Source: Gallionellaceae bacterium (GTDB lineage Bacteria; Pseudomonadota; Gammaproteobacteria; Burkholderiales; Thiobacillaceae). From it: a stretch of DNA of 35,045 nucleotides. The stretch lies in contig JAQVJE010000006.1 of assembly GCA_028695325.1 (NCBI GenBank), forward strand, positions 8,878 through 43,922. Reading direction: 5' to 3'. Both the position numbers and the translations under genes were made by a program. The notes beneath the pieces are model-generated. The model searched no databases, was not told where the DNA came from, and worked only from the letters and a program-made list of their open reading frames with translations. This document shows positions 25,202-33,716 of the stretch, one piece after another. Positions within the stretch are counted from its first letter, which is position 1. Each line of letters begins with the position of its first letter.

Positions 25202-27199
25202 TCACCGCGTGAAAACGAGCAGGAAGATCAGGGTGGCGAAGCTGTACACCAGATACCACTGGATGCGGCCGTGTTGCAGTCGGCCGGCCTGCGCCGACAG
25301 CCAGGTTGCCAGGTCGGCGATCGGCTGGTAGAGCAGCAGCCAGATCTTGTCGCGGCTGTCGCCGCGGTAGTGCGGCTTGCGGTCGAACGGGTCGGGCATC
25401 TCGCGCTCCACCCGCATGAAGACATCGAAGACCTGCCGGATCGGCTGGCCGAAACCCTCGGCGCTGTCCTGCATGCGTGCGTCCTGCTCGGCGTAGCCGC
25501 AGTCCCACGGGTCGGCGCGGCGGATGCGGCCGTGGTAGACCCGGCGCACGGCCAGGAAGGTGACCAGGAGGACGGCCAGCACCACCAAGAGGAAAACCAG
25601 CGGGGCGTAGCTGGCACGCTCGGCCGAAACCGGCGCCAGGAACAGCCAGTTGCCGTCGTTGACCAGGGTCTGGCTGATCAGCAGCCGGGTCACCGGGGCC
25701 AGGGCGTCGATCACCATGGCCGGGAACAGCCCCAGGAGGACGCAGGCGGCCGCCAGCCAGAGCATGCCGAGGCGCTCCGGCCAGCCGGCGTCGTGGGCAT
25801 GTTTGAGGTTCTCGGCGCGCGGCTGGCCGAGGAAGACCACGCCGAAGAACTTGACCATCACGTAGGCGGCCAGCGCGGCGGCCATGGCGATGGCGGCGGC
25901 GGCCACCGGGATCACCATGTTGAGGTAGTTGTGTGCCAAGCCCGGGGTGAGCAGGAAGGCCTGCAGCAGCAGCCACTCGGAGACGAAGCCGTTGAGCGGC
26001 GGCATCCCGGCGATGGCGAGCGCCCCCACCAGGGTCAGCCAGGCGGTCCACGGCATGCGCCGGATCAGTCCACCCAGGGCGCCCATGTGGCGCACCCCGG
26101 TACTGTGCAGCACCGAACCGGTGCCGACGAACAGCAGGCCCTTGAAGAAGGCGTGGTTGAGGGCGTGGTAGAGCAGCGCAGTCATAGTGAGTGCCGCCAG
26201 GGCGCCCTTGCCGTCGGCGAAGAAGATCACCGTGAGGCCGAAGCCGGCCAGGATGATGCCGATGTTCTCGATCGACGACCAGGCCAGGAGCCGCTTCATG
26301 TCCGACTGCACGGCGGCGAAGATCACCCCGTACAGGGCGGTGAGCAGGCCGAGCGCCAGGGCCAGGGTGCCCCACCAGGCGATCTGCACGTTGAGCAGAT
26401 CGAAGGTCACCCGCAGGAGGCCGTAGATGGCGGTCTTCAGCATCACCCCGGACATCAGGGCCGACACCGGCGAGGGTGCCGCCGGGTGGGCCTCGGGCAG
26501 CCAGACGTGCATGGGCACCAGGCCAGCCTTGGCGCCGAAGCCGAACAGGGCAAGCAGGAAGGCGACCGAGGCCCAGAACGGGGTCAGCTCGGCAGAACGC
26601 ATGTAGTCGAAGGTGTAGGCACCGTGGCCGCCCTGCAGGACGCCGAAGCAGAGCAGCAGGGACACCGCGCCGACGTGGGCGATCAATAGATAGAGGAAGC
26701 CGGCGCGGCGGATGTCCGAAATCTTGTGGTCGGTGGTGACCAGGAAGTAGGACGACAGCGCCATCAGCTCCCAGGCCACCATGAAGGCGTAGGCGTCGTC
26801 AGCCAGCAGCACCAGCACCATGCCGGCCAGGAAGAGGTGGTACCAGAGCGACAGCAGGGCAAGGGGGCCGGCCGCCATGGTGCGGAAGTAGCCGACCGCG
26901 TAGACCGTGACGCCGAATGCGGCACCGCCCAGGAGTACCAGGAAGAAGCCCGACAGTGCGTCCAGGCGCAGGTGGAAGGGCAAGTCGGGCAGGCCGATGG
27001 GCAGCACGAAATGCCCACCTGGCAGCACCAGCCCGGCCACCCCCACCGCCGCGATGGCCAGCGCACCGAGGGCGCCGAGCGGCATGACGAGACTCGTAAC
27101 CAAGTGGCCGCGGCGCTGCAGCAGCAGGCTGGCGCCGGCCAGCAGCAGCCAATAGAGGACTATGCCCCAGGCCCATTGCAGGGGAATCGGTTCAGGCAT
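25202..27199 (-). CDS. hyfB: HyfB/NuoL-like antiporter subunit
   Basis: FMVAWELMALSSYFLV; GAKAGLVPMHVWLPEAHPAAPSPVSALMSGVMLK; LLAWSSIENIGIILAGFG. Confidence 0.9.
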   Translation of the reverse strand: MPEPIPLQWAWGIVLYWLLLAGASLLLQRRGHLVTSLVMPLGALGALAIAAVGVAGLVLPGGHFVLPIGLPDLPFHLRLDALSGFFLVLLGGAAFGVTVYAVGYFRTMAAGPLALLSLWYHLFLAGMVLVLLADDAYAFMVAWELMALSSYFLVTTDHKISDIRRAGFLYLLIAHVGAVSLLLCFGVLQGGHGAYTFDYMRSAELTPFWASVAFLLALFGFGAKAGLVPMHVWLPEAHPAAPSPVSALMSGVMLKTAIYGLLRVTFDLLNVQIAWWGTLALALGLLTALYGVIFAAVQSDMKRLLAWSSIENIGIILAGFGLTVIFFADGKGALAALTMTALLYHALNHAFFKGLLFVGTGSVLHSTGVRHMGALGGLIRRMPWTAWLTLVGALAIAGMPPLNGFVSEWLLLQAFLLTPGLAHNYLNMVIPVAAAAIAMAAALAAYVMVKFFGVVFLGQPRAENLKHAHDAGWPERLGMLWLAAACVLLGLFPAMVIDALAPVTRLLISQTLVNDGNWLFLAPVSAERASYAPLVFLLVVLAVLLVTFLAVRRVYHGRIRRADPWDCGYAEQDARMQDSAEGFGQPIRQVFDVFMRVEREMPDPFDRKPHYRGDSRDKIWLLLYQPIADLATWLSAQAGRLQHGRIQWYLVYSFATLIFLLVFTR

Positions 27200-27233
27200 T
27201 TTGGCTCATCGTCGTGGCTCGCTGGGACAGGTC

Positions 27234-27253
27234 GGCTTGGCTTGCGCCAAGCC
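27234..27253. other. Intercistronic hairpin GGCTTGGC-TTGC-GCCAAGCC
   Basis: Perfect 8-bp stem, 4-nt loop in the sulP-hyfB spacer; no U-run on the transcribed strand. Confidence 0.8.
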
Positions 27254-27265
27254 CTGAATCATCCA

Positions 27266-29389
27266 TCATGCATTGGCCGGTTTCAAGGCGCAGAACAGGT
27301 CATCCGCCGCCTTGTCGCCCAGGCGGGCGTAGATCGCGGCGATGGCCTGGTCCTCGGTGGCGAAGATATTGTCCTGGCCGACCAGGTCGATGAGGCCGGT
27401 GTGGCGCATGACGTCGAGCACCTGCCTCTTCAGGCCGGAGAAGACGATCTGCATGCCGCCGTCGCGCAGGCGGCTGACCAGGTGGTGCATCACCTCCTCG
27501 CCGGAGGCGTCGAGCTGGTTGATGGCGTCGCCCACCACAAGGACATACTCGGCCTTCGGCTTCGCCGCCACCGCCTCCAGGATGGTGTCCTCGAAGTAGG
27601 CCACGTTGGCGAAATAGAGCGAGCCGTCGAAGCGGATGGCGACGATGTGGTCGCTGGTAGGCAGGCCCGGGTTGACCATGACGTCGCGCAGGGTGCCATC
27701 GCTGTAGCGACCTAGCTGGGCGACGCGTGGCTTCATGGTGCGGTACAGGTAGAGGACGATGGCGAGGCCGGCACCCACCATGATGCCCTTGTCCAGGTGC
27801 GGCGCCATGAGCAGGGTGGCGGCGAAGGTGACGACGGCGGCGATGCCGTCGTGGCGGCTGGCGTGCCAGGCATGCCTGACGGCGCCGAAGTTCACCAGGC
27901 CGATCACCGCCATGATGATGATGGCGGCCAGCACCGCCTGCGGCAGGTGGTAGAGCAGCGGGGTGAGGAACAGCAGGGTGAGCAGCACGAACAGGGCGGT
28001 GATCACCGCGGCGAGGCCGCTCCGCGCCCCGGCGTTGTAGTTCACAGCCGAACGTGAGAAGGAACCCGACACCGGGAATGCCTGGGTGAAGCCGCCGACG
28101 ATGTTGGCCAGGCCCTGGCCGACCAGTTCCTGGTTGGGGTCCACCTTCTGCTTGGCCTTGGTGGCCAGCGCCTTGGCGATGGAGATGGCCTCCATGAAGC
28201 CGACCAGGGAGATGACGATGGCGGCCGAGAGCAGCGAGCCGATGGCGCCCAGGTCGAGGCTCGGCATGGACACCGACGGCAGTCCCTCGGGGATCTTGCC
28301 CACCACCTCACCGCCGCCCACCAGCTTGAATTCGCCGGCCTTGATGCCGCGGATACGGTAGGTGTGACCATCGCCGGTCACGCCGGGCGGAAGGCGGTCG
28401 GCGGCATGGATCGCCACGGTATTGCCATCGCCGTCCGCCACCCGCAGCACGGCCACCTTGCGCAGCGTCTTCCTCAACTTGGTGGCCTCCGCCTCGGTCG
28501 CCTGTGCCTCGATGGCGGCCAGCTCCATCTCATATTCCAGGCGCGCGGCCTGCGGGCTGTGCTTGCCGTGCTCGTGCTGGGCCGCCTTCAGCTCGCTCGC
28601 CTTGGCCGCCTTGGCGGCGGCCAGTTCCTCGTGGTGCGCGGTGAGGGCGGCGACGTCGGCGACCATGGCGGCCAGCTCGGCATCAGCGATCTGGTCGATG
28701 CGGCCGCTGGTGTTCTTCTCGAAGCCGATCGCCCAGGACAGCGTAGTGGTCACCGCCACGGCAATCAGGACGCCCGGCCACTTCGGCCGGTAGCGCTTCA
28801 CCGCCCACATCATGGCGATGCCCAGGATGCCCATGGCCAGGGTGGGCAGGTGAGTGTCGCCCAGCTGCAGGGCCACCCCCCAGATGTCGTTAAGGAAGTG
28901 CTCGGAGCGGCCCATGGGCACGCCGAACAGCTTGGACACCTGGGACAGGCCGATGATGATGGCCGCTGCATTGGTGAAGCCGACGATCACCGGGTGGGAG
29001 AGGAAGTTCACCACCACCCCCAGCTTGAACAGGCCGAGGACCAGCTGGACGATGCCGACCAGCAGTGCCAGCAGGATGGCCAGGGCAACGAACTGGTCGG
29101 AGCCGGGCGCCGCCAGGGGGGCCAGCGAGGAGGCGGTCAGCAGGGACACCACCGCCACCGGACCGGTGCCGAGGAAGTTGGAGGACCCCATCATCGAGGC
29201 GACAGCCACCGGCAGGAAGGCAGCATAGAGGCCGTAGTAGGCCGGCAGGCCGGCCAGCTGGGCATATGCCATGGACTGCGGGATCAACACCAGGGCGACG
29301 GTTACACCGGCAACGAAGTCGGGCTTGACGGTGTCTAGCCGGAGGGGGAACCAGCGCAGGAAGGGCAGGAAGCGGGCGAGATTGTGCAT
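27266..29389 (-). CDS. SulP/SLC26 inorganic anion transporter with C-terminal STAS domain and large internal insertion
   Basis: DFVAGVTVALVLIPQSMAYAQLAGLPAYYGLYAAFLPVAVASMMGSSNFLGTGPVAVVSLL...QAFPVSGSFSRSAVNYNAGARSGLAAV...STAS: VRFDG-like SLYFANVAYFEDTIL, ILVVGDAINQLDASGEEVMHHL. Confidence 0.95.
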   Translation of the reverse strand: MHNLARFLPFLRWFPLRLDTVKPDFVAGVTVALVLIPQSMAYAQLAGLPAYYGLYAAFLPVAVASMMGSSNFLGTGPVAVVSLLTASSLAPLAAPGSDQFVALAILLALLVGIVQLVLGLFKLGVVVNFLSHPVIVGFTNAAAIIIGLSQVSKLFGVPMGRSEHFLNDIWGVALQLGDTHLPTLAMGILGIAMMWAVKRYRPKWPGVLIAVAVTTTLSWAIGFEKNTSGRIDQIADAELAAMVADVAALTAHHEELAAAKAAKASELKAAQHEHGKHSPQAARLEYEMELAAIEAQATEAEATKLRKTLRKVAVLRVADGDGNTVAIHAADRLPPGVTGDGHTYRIRGIKAGEFKLVGGGEVVGKIPEGLPSVSMPSLDLGAIGSLLSAAIVISLVGFMEAISIAKALATKAKQKVDPNQELVGQGLANIVGGFTQAFPVSGSFSRSAVNYNAGARSGLAAVITALFVLLTLLFLTPLLYHLPQAVLAAIIIMAVIGLVNFGAVRHAWHASRHDGIAAVVTFAATLLMAPHLDKGIMVGAGLAIVLYLYRTMKPRVAQLGRYSDGTLRDVMVNPGLPTSDHIVAIRFDGSLYFANVAYFEDTILEAVAAKPKAEYVLVVGDAINQLDASGEEVMHHLVSRLRDGGMQIVFSGLKRQVLDVMRHTGLIDLVGQDNIFATEDQAIAAIYARLGDKAADDLFCALKPANA

Positions 29390-29399
29390 GATGTGCCTA

Positions 29400-29774
29400 T
29401 TAGGTTTCTTCGGGCAGGCCAGGTTGGTCGGAGGCCGCCACCAGCGGGCAGTCGAGCCGGGACCAGGGGTCCTGGCCTGCGCCTGCCCAGGCCTTGGGCC
29501 GGCCCACCACCACGGAGACGATGCATTCGTGCCGATGGGCATGGTCGACCACGTCCTTGGCCTTGAGGTCGGCCACCGGGGTCAGACGCCCCGCAATGCC
29601 GGCCGCATCGAGGGCCTGTAGCCTGGAACGCACCTCGGCCCAGTCTGGCCGGGCCGGATCGGCCAGCACCTCCAGCTCGGCCTCCAGGCGCCGGCACAAG
29701 CCGGCCGCCGCCGTGAACAGGCGATCGAGCGGCGAAGCCAGGCGCAGGGCGAGGAGGACGCGACGCTTGGTCAT
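29400..29774 (-). CDS. Small UspA-like protein
   Basis: MTKRRVLLALRLASPLDRLFTAAAGLCRRLEAELEVL...ALDAAGIAGRLTPVADLKAKDVVDHAHRHECIVSVVVGRPKAW: Usp-like fold pattern; 10 nt upstream of sulP. Confidence 0.6.
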   Translation of the reverse strand: MTKRRVLLALRLASPLDRLFTAAAGLCRRLEAELEVLADPARPDWAEVRSRLQALDAAGIAGRLTPVADLKAKDVVDHAHRHECIVSVVVGRPKAWAGAGQDPWSRLDCPLVAASDQPGLPEET

Positions 29775-29780
29775 GCCGTC

Positions 29781-29888
29781 TCAGCGCAGCCGGCGGGCGC
29801 TGACGGCACAGGAACGCTCGGACAGGGCCGCGCCGGGCAGGGCGATGGCCTTGAGCAGGTCTCTCGCGAAATCGAACAATGCACGCAT
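29781..29888 (-). CDS. 35-aa small ORF at the head of the usp-sulP-hyf operon
   Basis: MRALFDFARDLLKAIALPGAALSERSCAVSARRLR; GGAG 7 nt upstream of ATG; lies ~20 nt after the predicted sigma54 transcription start; below the ORF-track length cutoff. Confidence 0.55.
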   Translation of the reverse strand: MRALFDFARDLLKAIALPGAALSERSCAVSARRLR

Positions 29889-29918
29889 GGTGGGTCTCCA
29901 AAAAAGTCGGCATCTCCA

Positions 29919-29935
29919 TTGCAGGAACCATGCCA
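29919..29935 (-). promoter_or_regulatory. Sigma54 (-24/-12) promoter for the usp-sulP-hyf operon
   Basis: Minus strand TGGCATG-GTTC-CTGCAA versus consensus TGGCACG-N4-TTGCA; GG and GC at correct 12-nt phasing. Confidence 0.65.
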
Positions 29936-30083
29936 TCCCCACCACAACTACAACGCATTGTTTTTATTATGTTTTACTGACGCCATTTGGAACCACTACC
30001 ACCAGGCCATTACAAAATGCAACCATTCCAGCGCCCTCGTTAACCAGCCATTAACAAAACAAGGCTTTAACCCGCAAACAGTT

Positions 30084-30119
30084 TGTTGCGTAGTGCAACA
30101 TTCGGATAGACTTGCAACA
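30084..30119. promoter_or_regulatory. Candidate response-regulator binding region (TGTTGC-N5-GCAACA plus an extra GCAACA)
   Basis: Perfect inverted repeat 30084-30089/30095-30100 and a third half-site at 30114-30119; about 150-165 bp upstream of the sigma54 promoter. Confidence 0.45.
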
Positions 30120-31573
30120 TGCGCTCACTGCAGGGAAAGATCGTCCTCGTCTACCTGGCCCTTGCCGGCCTGGCCATCGGCCTGTCGCTGATGTCCTTGC
30201 TGGAGCTGCGCCTGATCACCGCCAAGGTGCATGCCGGCAGCAAGGTGTCGGAATTCTTCGACACCACCCTGGAACTGCGCCGTTTCGAGAAGAACCACTT
30301 CCTCTACCGCCAGGCCACCGATCTGGCCGAGAACACCCGCTACACCGCTCACGCCCTCACACTGCTGCGCCGCGACGGCCAGGTCTTCGCGGCACTGATC
30401 GGCGCCCCCGCAGTGGCGGCCCTGGAGGCCGACCTGGCCCGCTACGGCCAGCTGATGGCCGGGCACGGCGGCCGCCCCGACGACGAGGACCTCGCCGAGG
30501 CGGTGCGCCAGCTGGGCTATCGCATCGTCACCGCCGGCGAGGGCCTGGCCGAGCTGGAGCGCGACAAGCTGCGCGATGCCCTGGCCGTCTACCAACGCAA
30601 CCTGTTCATCTCGGTGGCGGCGGTGGTCGGCCTGCTCCTGCTGGCCGGCTTCTCCCTGGCGCGCGGGGTGACGCGACCACTGCAGGCCATGGAGACCCGC
30701 ATGGAGGCGGTCGCCCAGGGCAGCCTCGCCCGCCTCGACCTCGACCTGCGCGAGCGCGAGCTGGCCTCCCTGACACAGGCCTTCAACCACGTCCTCGACG
30801 AACTAGAACGCCGCCAGCACACCCTGGTGCGGGCGGAAAAGCTGGCCTCCCTGGGCACCCTGCTGTCGGGCGTCGCCCACGAGCTCAACAATCCGCTGTC
30901 CAACATCTCGTCATCGGCGCAGATACTCAACGAGGACCCGGACATCGCCCCCGAACTGCGCCACGAGCTGCTCGCCGACATCGACCGCGAAACCGGGCGC
31001 GCCGCCCGCATCGTCCGCTCCCTGCTCGACTATGCCCGCGACCGCGACTTCCAGCGCCGGCCAGTCGACCTTGCCGAGCTGGTCGACGAGACCCTGCGCT
31101 TCCTGAGGAGCCACAAGGCACCCGGCATCGAGGTCCGCCTGGACATCCCGGCCGATCTCAGCGTGGCGGCCGACCGCGCGCGCCTGCAGCAGGCCCTGCT
31201 CAACCTGATCAGGAACGCCTTCGAGGCCATGGGCAACTACGGCGAACTGGTCGTCACGGCCCGCCGCAGCATCGCCGGCCGCGACCGTGGCGACCTCCCT
31301 GCCATGGCCGGCAGCTGCCGACCCGGCACCGCGATGGTCGACCTCGTCATTGCCGACAGCGGCCCCGGCATCCCGGCCGCGTTGCTGCCGCGCATATTCG
31401 ACCCTTTCTTCACCACCAAGCCGGTCGGCCACGGCAACGGCCTCGGCCTGTTCATCGCCCACGAGATCGTTGACGAGCACGGCGGCTGCATCGGCGTCGA
31501 CAGTCCGCCCGAAGGTGGTGCCCGTTGCCATATCCGCCTGCCCATCGGCGAGCCCAACAGCGAGAAACCATGA
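30119..31573 (+). CDS. Membrane sensor histidine kinase (TM-periplasmic-TM-HAMP-HisKA-HATPase)
   Basis: Two TM segments, GVTRPLQAMETRMEAVAQG (HAMP), SGVAHELNNPLSNISSSAQIL (H-box), LLNLIRNAFEAM, DSGPGIPA, GHGNGLGLFIAHEIV. Confidence 0.95.
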   Translation: MRSLQGKIVLVYLALAGLAIGLSLMSLLELRLITAKVHAGSKVSEFFDTTLELRRFEKNHFLYRQATDLAENTRYTAHALTLLRRDGQVFAALIGAPAVAALEADLARYGQLMAGHGGRPDDEDLAEAVRQLGYRIVTAGEGLAELERDKLRDALAVYQRNLFISVAAVVGLLLLAGFSLARGVTRPLQAMETRMEAVAQGSLARLDLDLRERELASLTQAFNHVLDELERRQHTLVRAEKLASLGTLLSGVAHELNNPLSNISSSAQILNEDPDIAPELRHELLADIDRETGRAARIVRSLLDYARDRDFQRRPVDLAELVDETLRFLRSHKAPGIEVRLDIPADLSVAADRARLQQALLNLIRNAFEAMGNYGELVVTARRSIAGRDRGDLPAMAGSCRPGTAMVDLVIADSGPGIPAALLPRIFDPFFTTKPVGHGNGLGLFIAHEIVDEHGGCIGVDSPPEGGARCHIRLPIGEPNSEKP

Positions 31574-32928
31574 CCGCACGCCTCCTCATCGTCGACGACG
31601 AAAAGATCGCCCTGCGCAACCTTGAACACGTGCTCACCAAGGAGGGCTACCAGGTCACCGCCACCCAGAGCGGCAGCCAGGCACTCAACCTGCTCGACAG
31701 CCAGCCCTTCGACGTGGTGCTGACCGACCTCAAGATGGACAAGGTGGACGGCATGCAGGTGCTGCGCCGCTGCAAGGCCGAGTACCCGGACATCGAGGTC
31801 ATCATGATCACCGGCTTCGCCACCCTGGAATCGGCGGTCGAAGCCATGAAGGAAGGTGCCTTCCACTACGTGGCGAAGCCGTTCCGCCTCGACGAGGTCA
31901 GGAAGACCGTGGCGGACGCCCTGGAGAAGATCGGCCTCAAGCGCGAGAACCATGCCCTGCGCGAACAGCTGTCCGCCTTCCAGGGCAAGACCCGCATCAT
32001 CACCCGTGACGGCCCCATGCAGAAGCTGCTCGACATGGCCCGCCAGGTCGCCCCCACCGGCTGCAACGTCCTCATCTCGGGCGAATCCGGCACCGGCAAG
32101 GAGCTCTTCGCGCGCTACCTGCACGAGCATGGCGCCCACCCGGACGGCCCCTTCCTGGCGGTCAACTGCGGCGCCTTCAACGAGGAACTGCTGGCCAACG
32201 AGCTGTTCGGCAGCGAGAAGGGGGCCTTCACCGGCGCACCCGGCAAGCAGGGCCTCATCGCCGCCGCCCACGGCGGCACCCTGTTCCTGGACGAGATCAC
32301 CGAGATGGCGCCGGCCATGCAGGTCAAGCTGCTGCGCGTCATCCAGGAGCGCGAGGTGCTGCCCCTCGGCGCCACCCGGTCGATCAAGGTGGACGTGCGC
32401 TTCATCGCCGCCAGCAATCGCGACATGAAGGAATGGGTGGCCGACGGCCGCTTCCGCCAGGACCTCTGGTTCCGCCTCAACGTGGTCAACCTGCACATCC
32501 CGCCCCTGTCGCAGAGAAGGGAGGACATCCCGCTCCTGGCCCAGCACTTCCTGGCCCGCTCGGCCCCGCTCATGGGCAAGCGCATCGACGGCTTCTCGGA
32601 GGAGGCCATGGCCCTGCTCAAGGCCTACGACTTCCCCGGCAACGTGCGCGAACTGGAGAACATCGTCGAGCGCGGCGTGGCGCTGTGCCAGGGCGAGCGC
32701 ATCGAGGCCGCCCACCTGCCCGACGACCTCAGGGAACTGACCATCCGCGCCTTCCGGCGCAAGGACGGCCAGGTGCCGACCCTGGAGGCGCAGGAGCGTG
32801 ACTACATACTGTGGGTGTTGGATGAAGCCAACGGCAACCAGACCCTGGCGGCCCAGATGCTCGGCATCGACCGCGTGTCGCTGTGGCGCAAGCTGAAGCG
32901 CTACAACGTGGCGAAGAGCGAGGGGTAG
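31570..32928 (+). CDS. Sigma54-dependent NtrC-family response regulator
   Basis: [14 protein letters not shown]...VVLTDLKMD (receiver), [30 protein letters not shown]-terminal Fis [27 protein letters not shown]; 4-nt overlap with the kinase gene. Confidence 0.97.
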   Translation: MTARLLIVDDEKIALRNLEHVLTKEGYQVTATQSGSQALNLLDSQPFDVVLTDLKMDKVDGMQVLRRCKAEYPDIEVIMITGFATLESAVEAMKEGAFHYVAKPFRLDEVRKTVADALEKIGLKRENHALREQLSAFQGKTRIITRDGPMQKLLDMARQVAPTGCNVLISGESGTGKELFARYLHEHGAHPDGPFLAVNCGAFNEELLANELFGSEKGAFTGAPGKQGLIAAAHGGTLFLDEITEMAPAMQVKLLRVIQEREVLPLGATRSIKVDVRFIAASNRDMKEWVADGRFRQDLWFRLNVVNLHIPPLSQRREDIPLLAQHFLARSAPLMGKRIDGFSEEAMALLKAYDFPGNVRELENIVERGVALCQGERIEAAHLPDDLRELTIRAFRRKDGQVPTLEAQERDYILWVLDEANGNQTLAAQMLGIDRVSLWRKLKRYNVAKSEG

Positions 32929-32930
32929 AA

Positions 32931-32965
32931 GCCGGCGGATGGCCGGCGGCGGTTTGCCCTTTTTG
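32931..32965 (+). terminator. Possible terminator after the response-regulator gene
   Basis: GCCGGC-GGATG-GCCGGC followed by GGCGGTTTGCCCTTTTT; T-run is displaced. Confidence 0.3.
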
Positions 32966-33149
32966 GGACGCACAGCAGGCGTTCAGCAAGCGCCGCCCCT
33001 GGCCAGCAGCAACCACGGCATGTTTTCAAGGCGAACGGCAGCCACGCCCATTAGGTTGCCATGTGCACGGCCCCGCCTGCCCCATTGCAATCTTCAATAC
33101 CTACCCACCCATCCAGGTTTTACCAATATATTAATCAACAACTTATTGC

Positions 33150-33165
33150 TGGCATGCGGCATGCA
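33150..33165 (+). promoter_or_regulatory. Sigma54 (-24/-12) promoter upstream of the second Usp-like gene
   Basis: TGGCATG-CGGC-ATGCA versus TGGCACG-N4-TTGCA; correct GG/GC phasing; ATG at 33201 with GGAG at 33191. Confidence 0.55.
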
Positions 33166-33200
33166 TAGCACTCCTCAGCCTATCCCTACCGGAGTCCGTC

Positions 33201-33614
33201 ATGCCTGTTGCCCACCGTCGAATCGGACTTTATCTCGACACCTACCTGTCGCCCGCCCTCATGGCCCATGTCGTCGAGTTGTGCCGTGACCTGGACGCGG
33301 GCCTGCTGTGCCTGGCGCCGCCGCCGGGGAACCTGGCAGTCTCCCGGCTGGAGCCGCACCTGGCCGCGCTGGCGTGCGCGGGGGTGGAATGGGAGATGCG
33401 GCCGGTGGCCGGCGAGGTCGGCCGCGACCTCGCCGGGTTGCCCGAGATGCTGCGCATGGTCTGCGAAGGCGGTTCCGCCCTGGGCTGCCATCGGGGCGCC
33501 TTGCCGGCGCCGCTCGTGATCCTGCTCAACCCGGTAACGCCGCTGTCCCGGCCCCAGGCCCGGCCGGCGCCCGAGATCGACTGGCTGGCGCCCCGCCTGC
33601 ACCGAGGGTTCTAG
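33201..33614 (+). CDS. Usp-like protein, possible paralogue of the sulP-proximal one
   Basis: MPVAHRRIGLYLDTYLSPALMAHVVELCRDLDAGLLCLAPPP...AALACAGVEWEMRPVAGEV; SD GGAG 6 nt upstream. Confidence 0.6.
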   Translation: MPVAHRRIGLYLDTYLSPALMAHVVELCRDLDAGLLCLAPPPGNLAVSRLEPHLAALACAGVEWEMRPVAGEVGRDLAGLPEMLRMVCEGGSALGCHRGALPAPLVILLNPVTPLSRPQARPAPEIDWLAPRLHRGF

Positions 33615-33646
33615 GGAAAGGCTGGTTCGATACCGTCGCTGCGCGC

Positions 33647-33663
33647 AATCCGGTGCCCGGATT
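33647..33663. terminator. Possible bidirectional terminator hairpin AATCCGG-TGC-CCGGATT
   Basis: Perfect 7-bp inverted repeat between convergent genes; no strong T-run. Confidence 0.35.
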
Positions 33664-33716
33664 CATGCTGGCTCCGGTACCAGTCCGCGCGGACATGATG
33701 AAAGATCGCGGCCTGC

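Noticed and set aside
20087-27199. Functional hydrogenase-4/formate hydrogenlyase
   Set aside because: Large subunit lacks the Ni-binding cysteines, and no maturation (hyp) genes, formate dehydrogenase or ferredoxin subunit seen in the window.
30100-30119. Sigma54 promoter for the histidine kinase gene (GGATAGACTTGCAA)
   Set aside because: GG to GC spacing is 10 instead of 12 nt.
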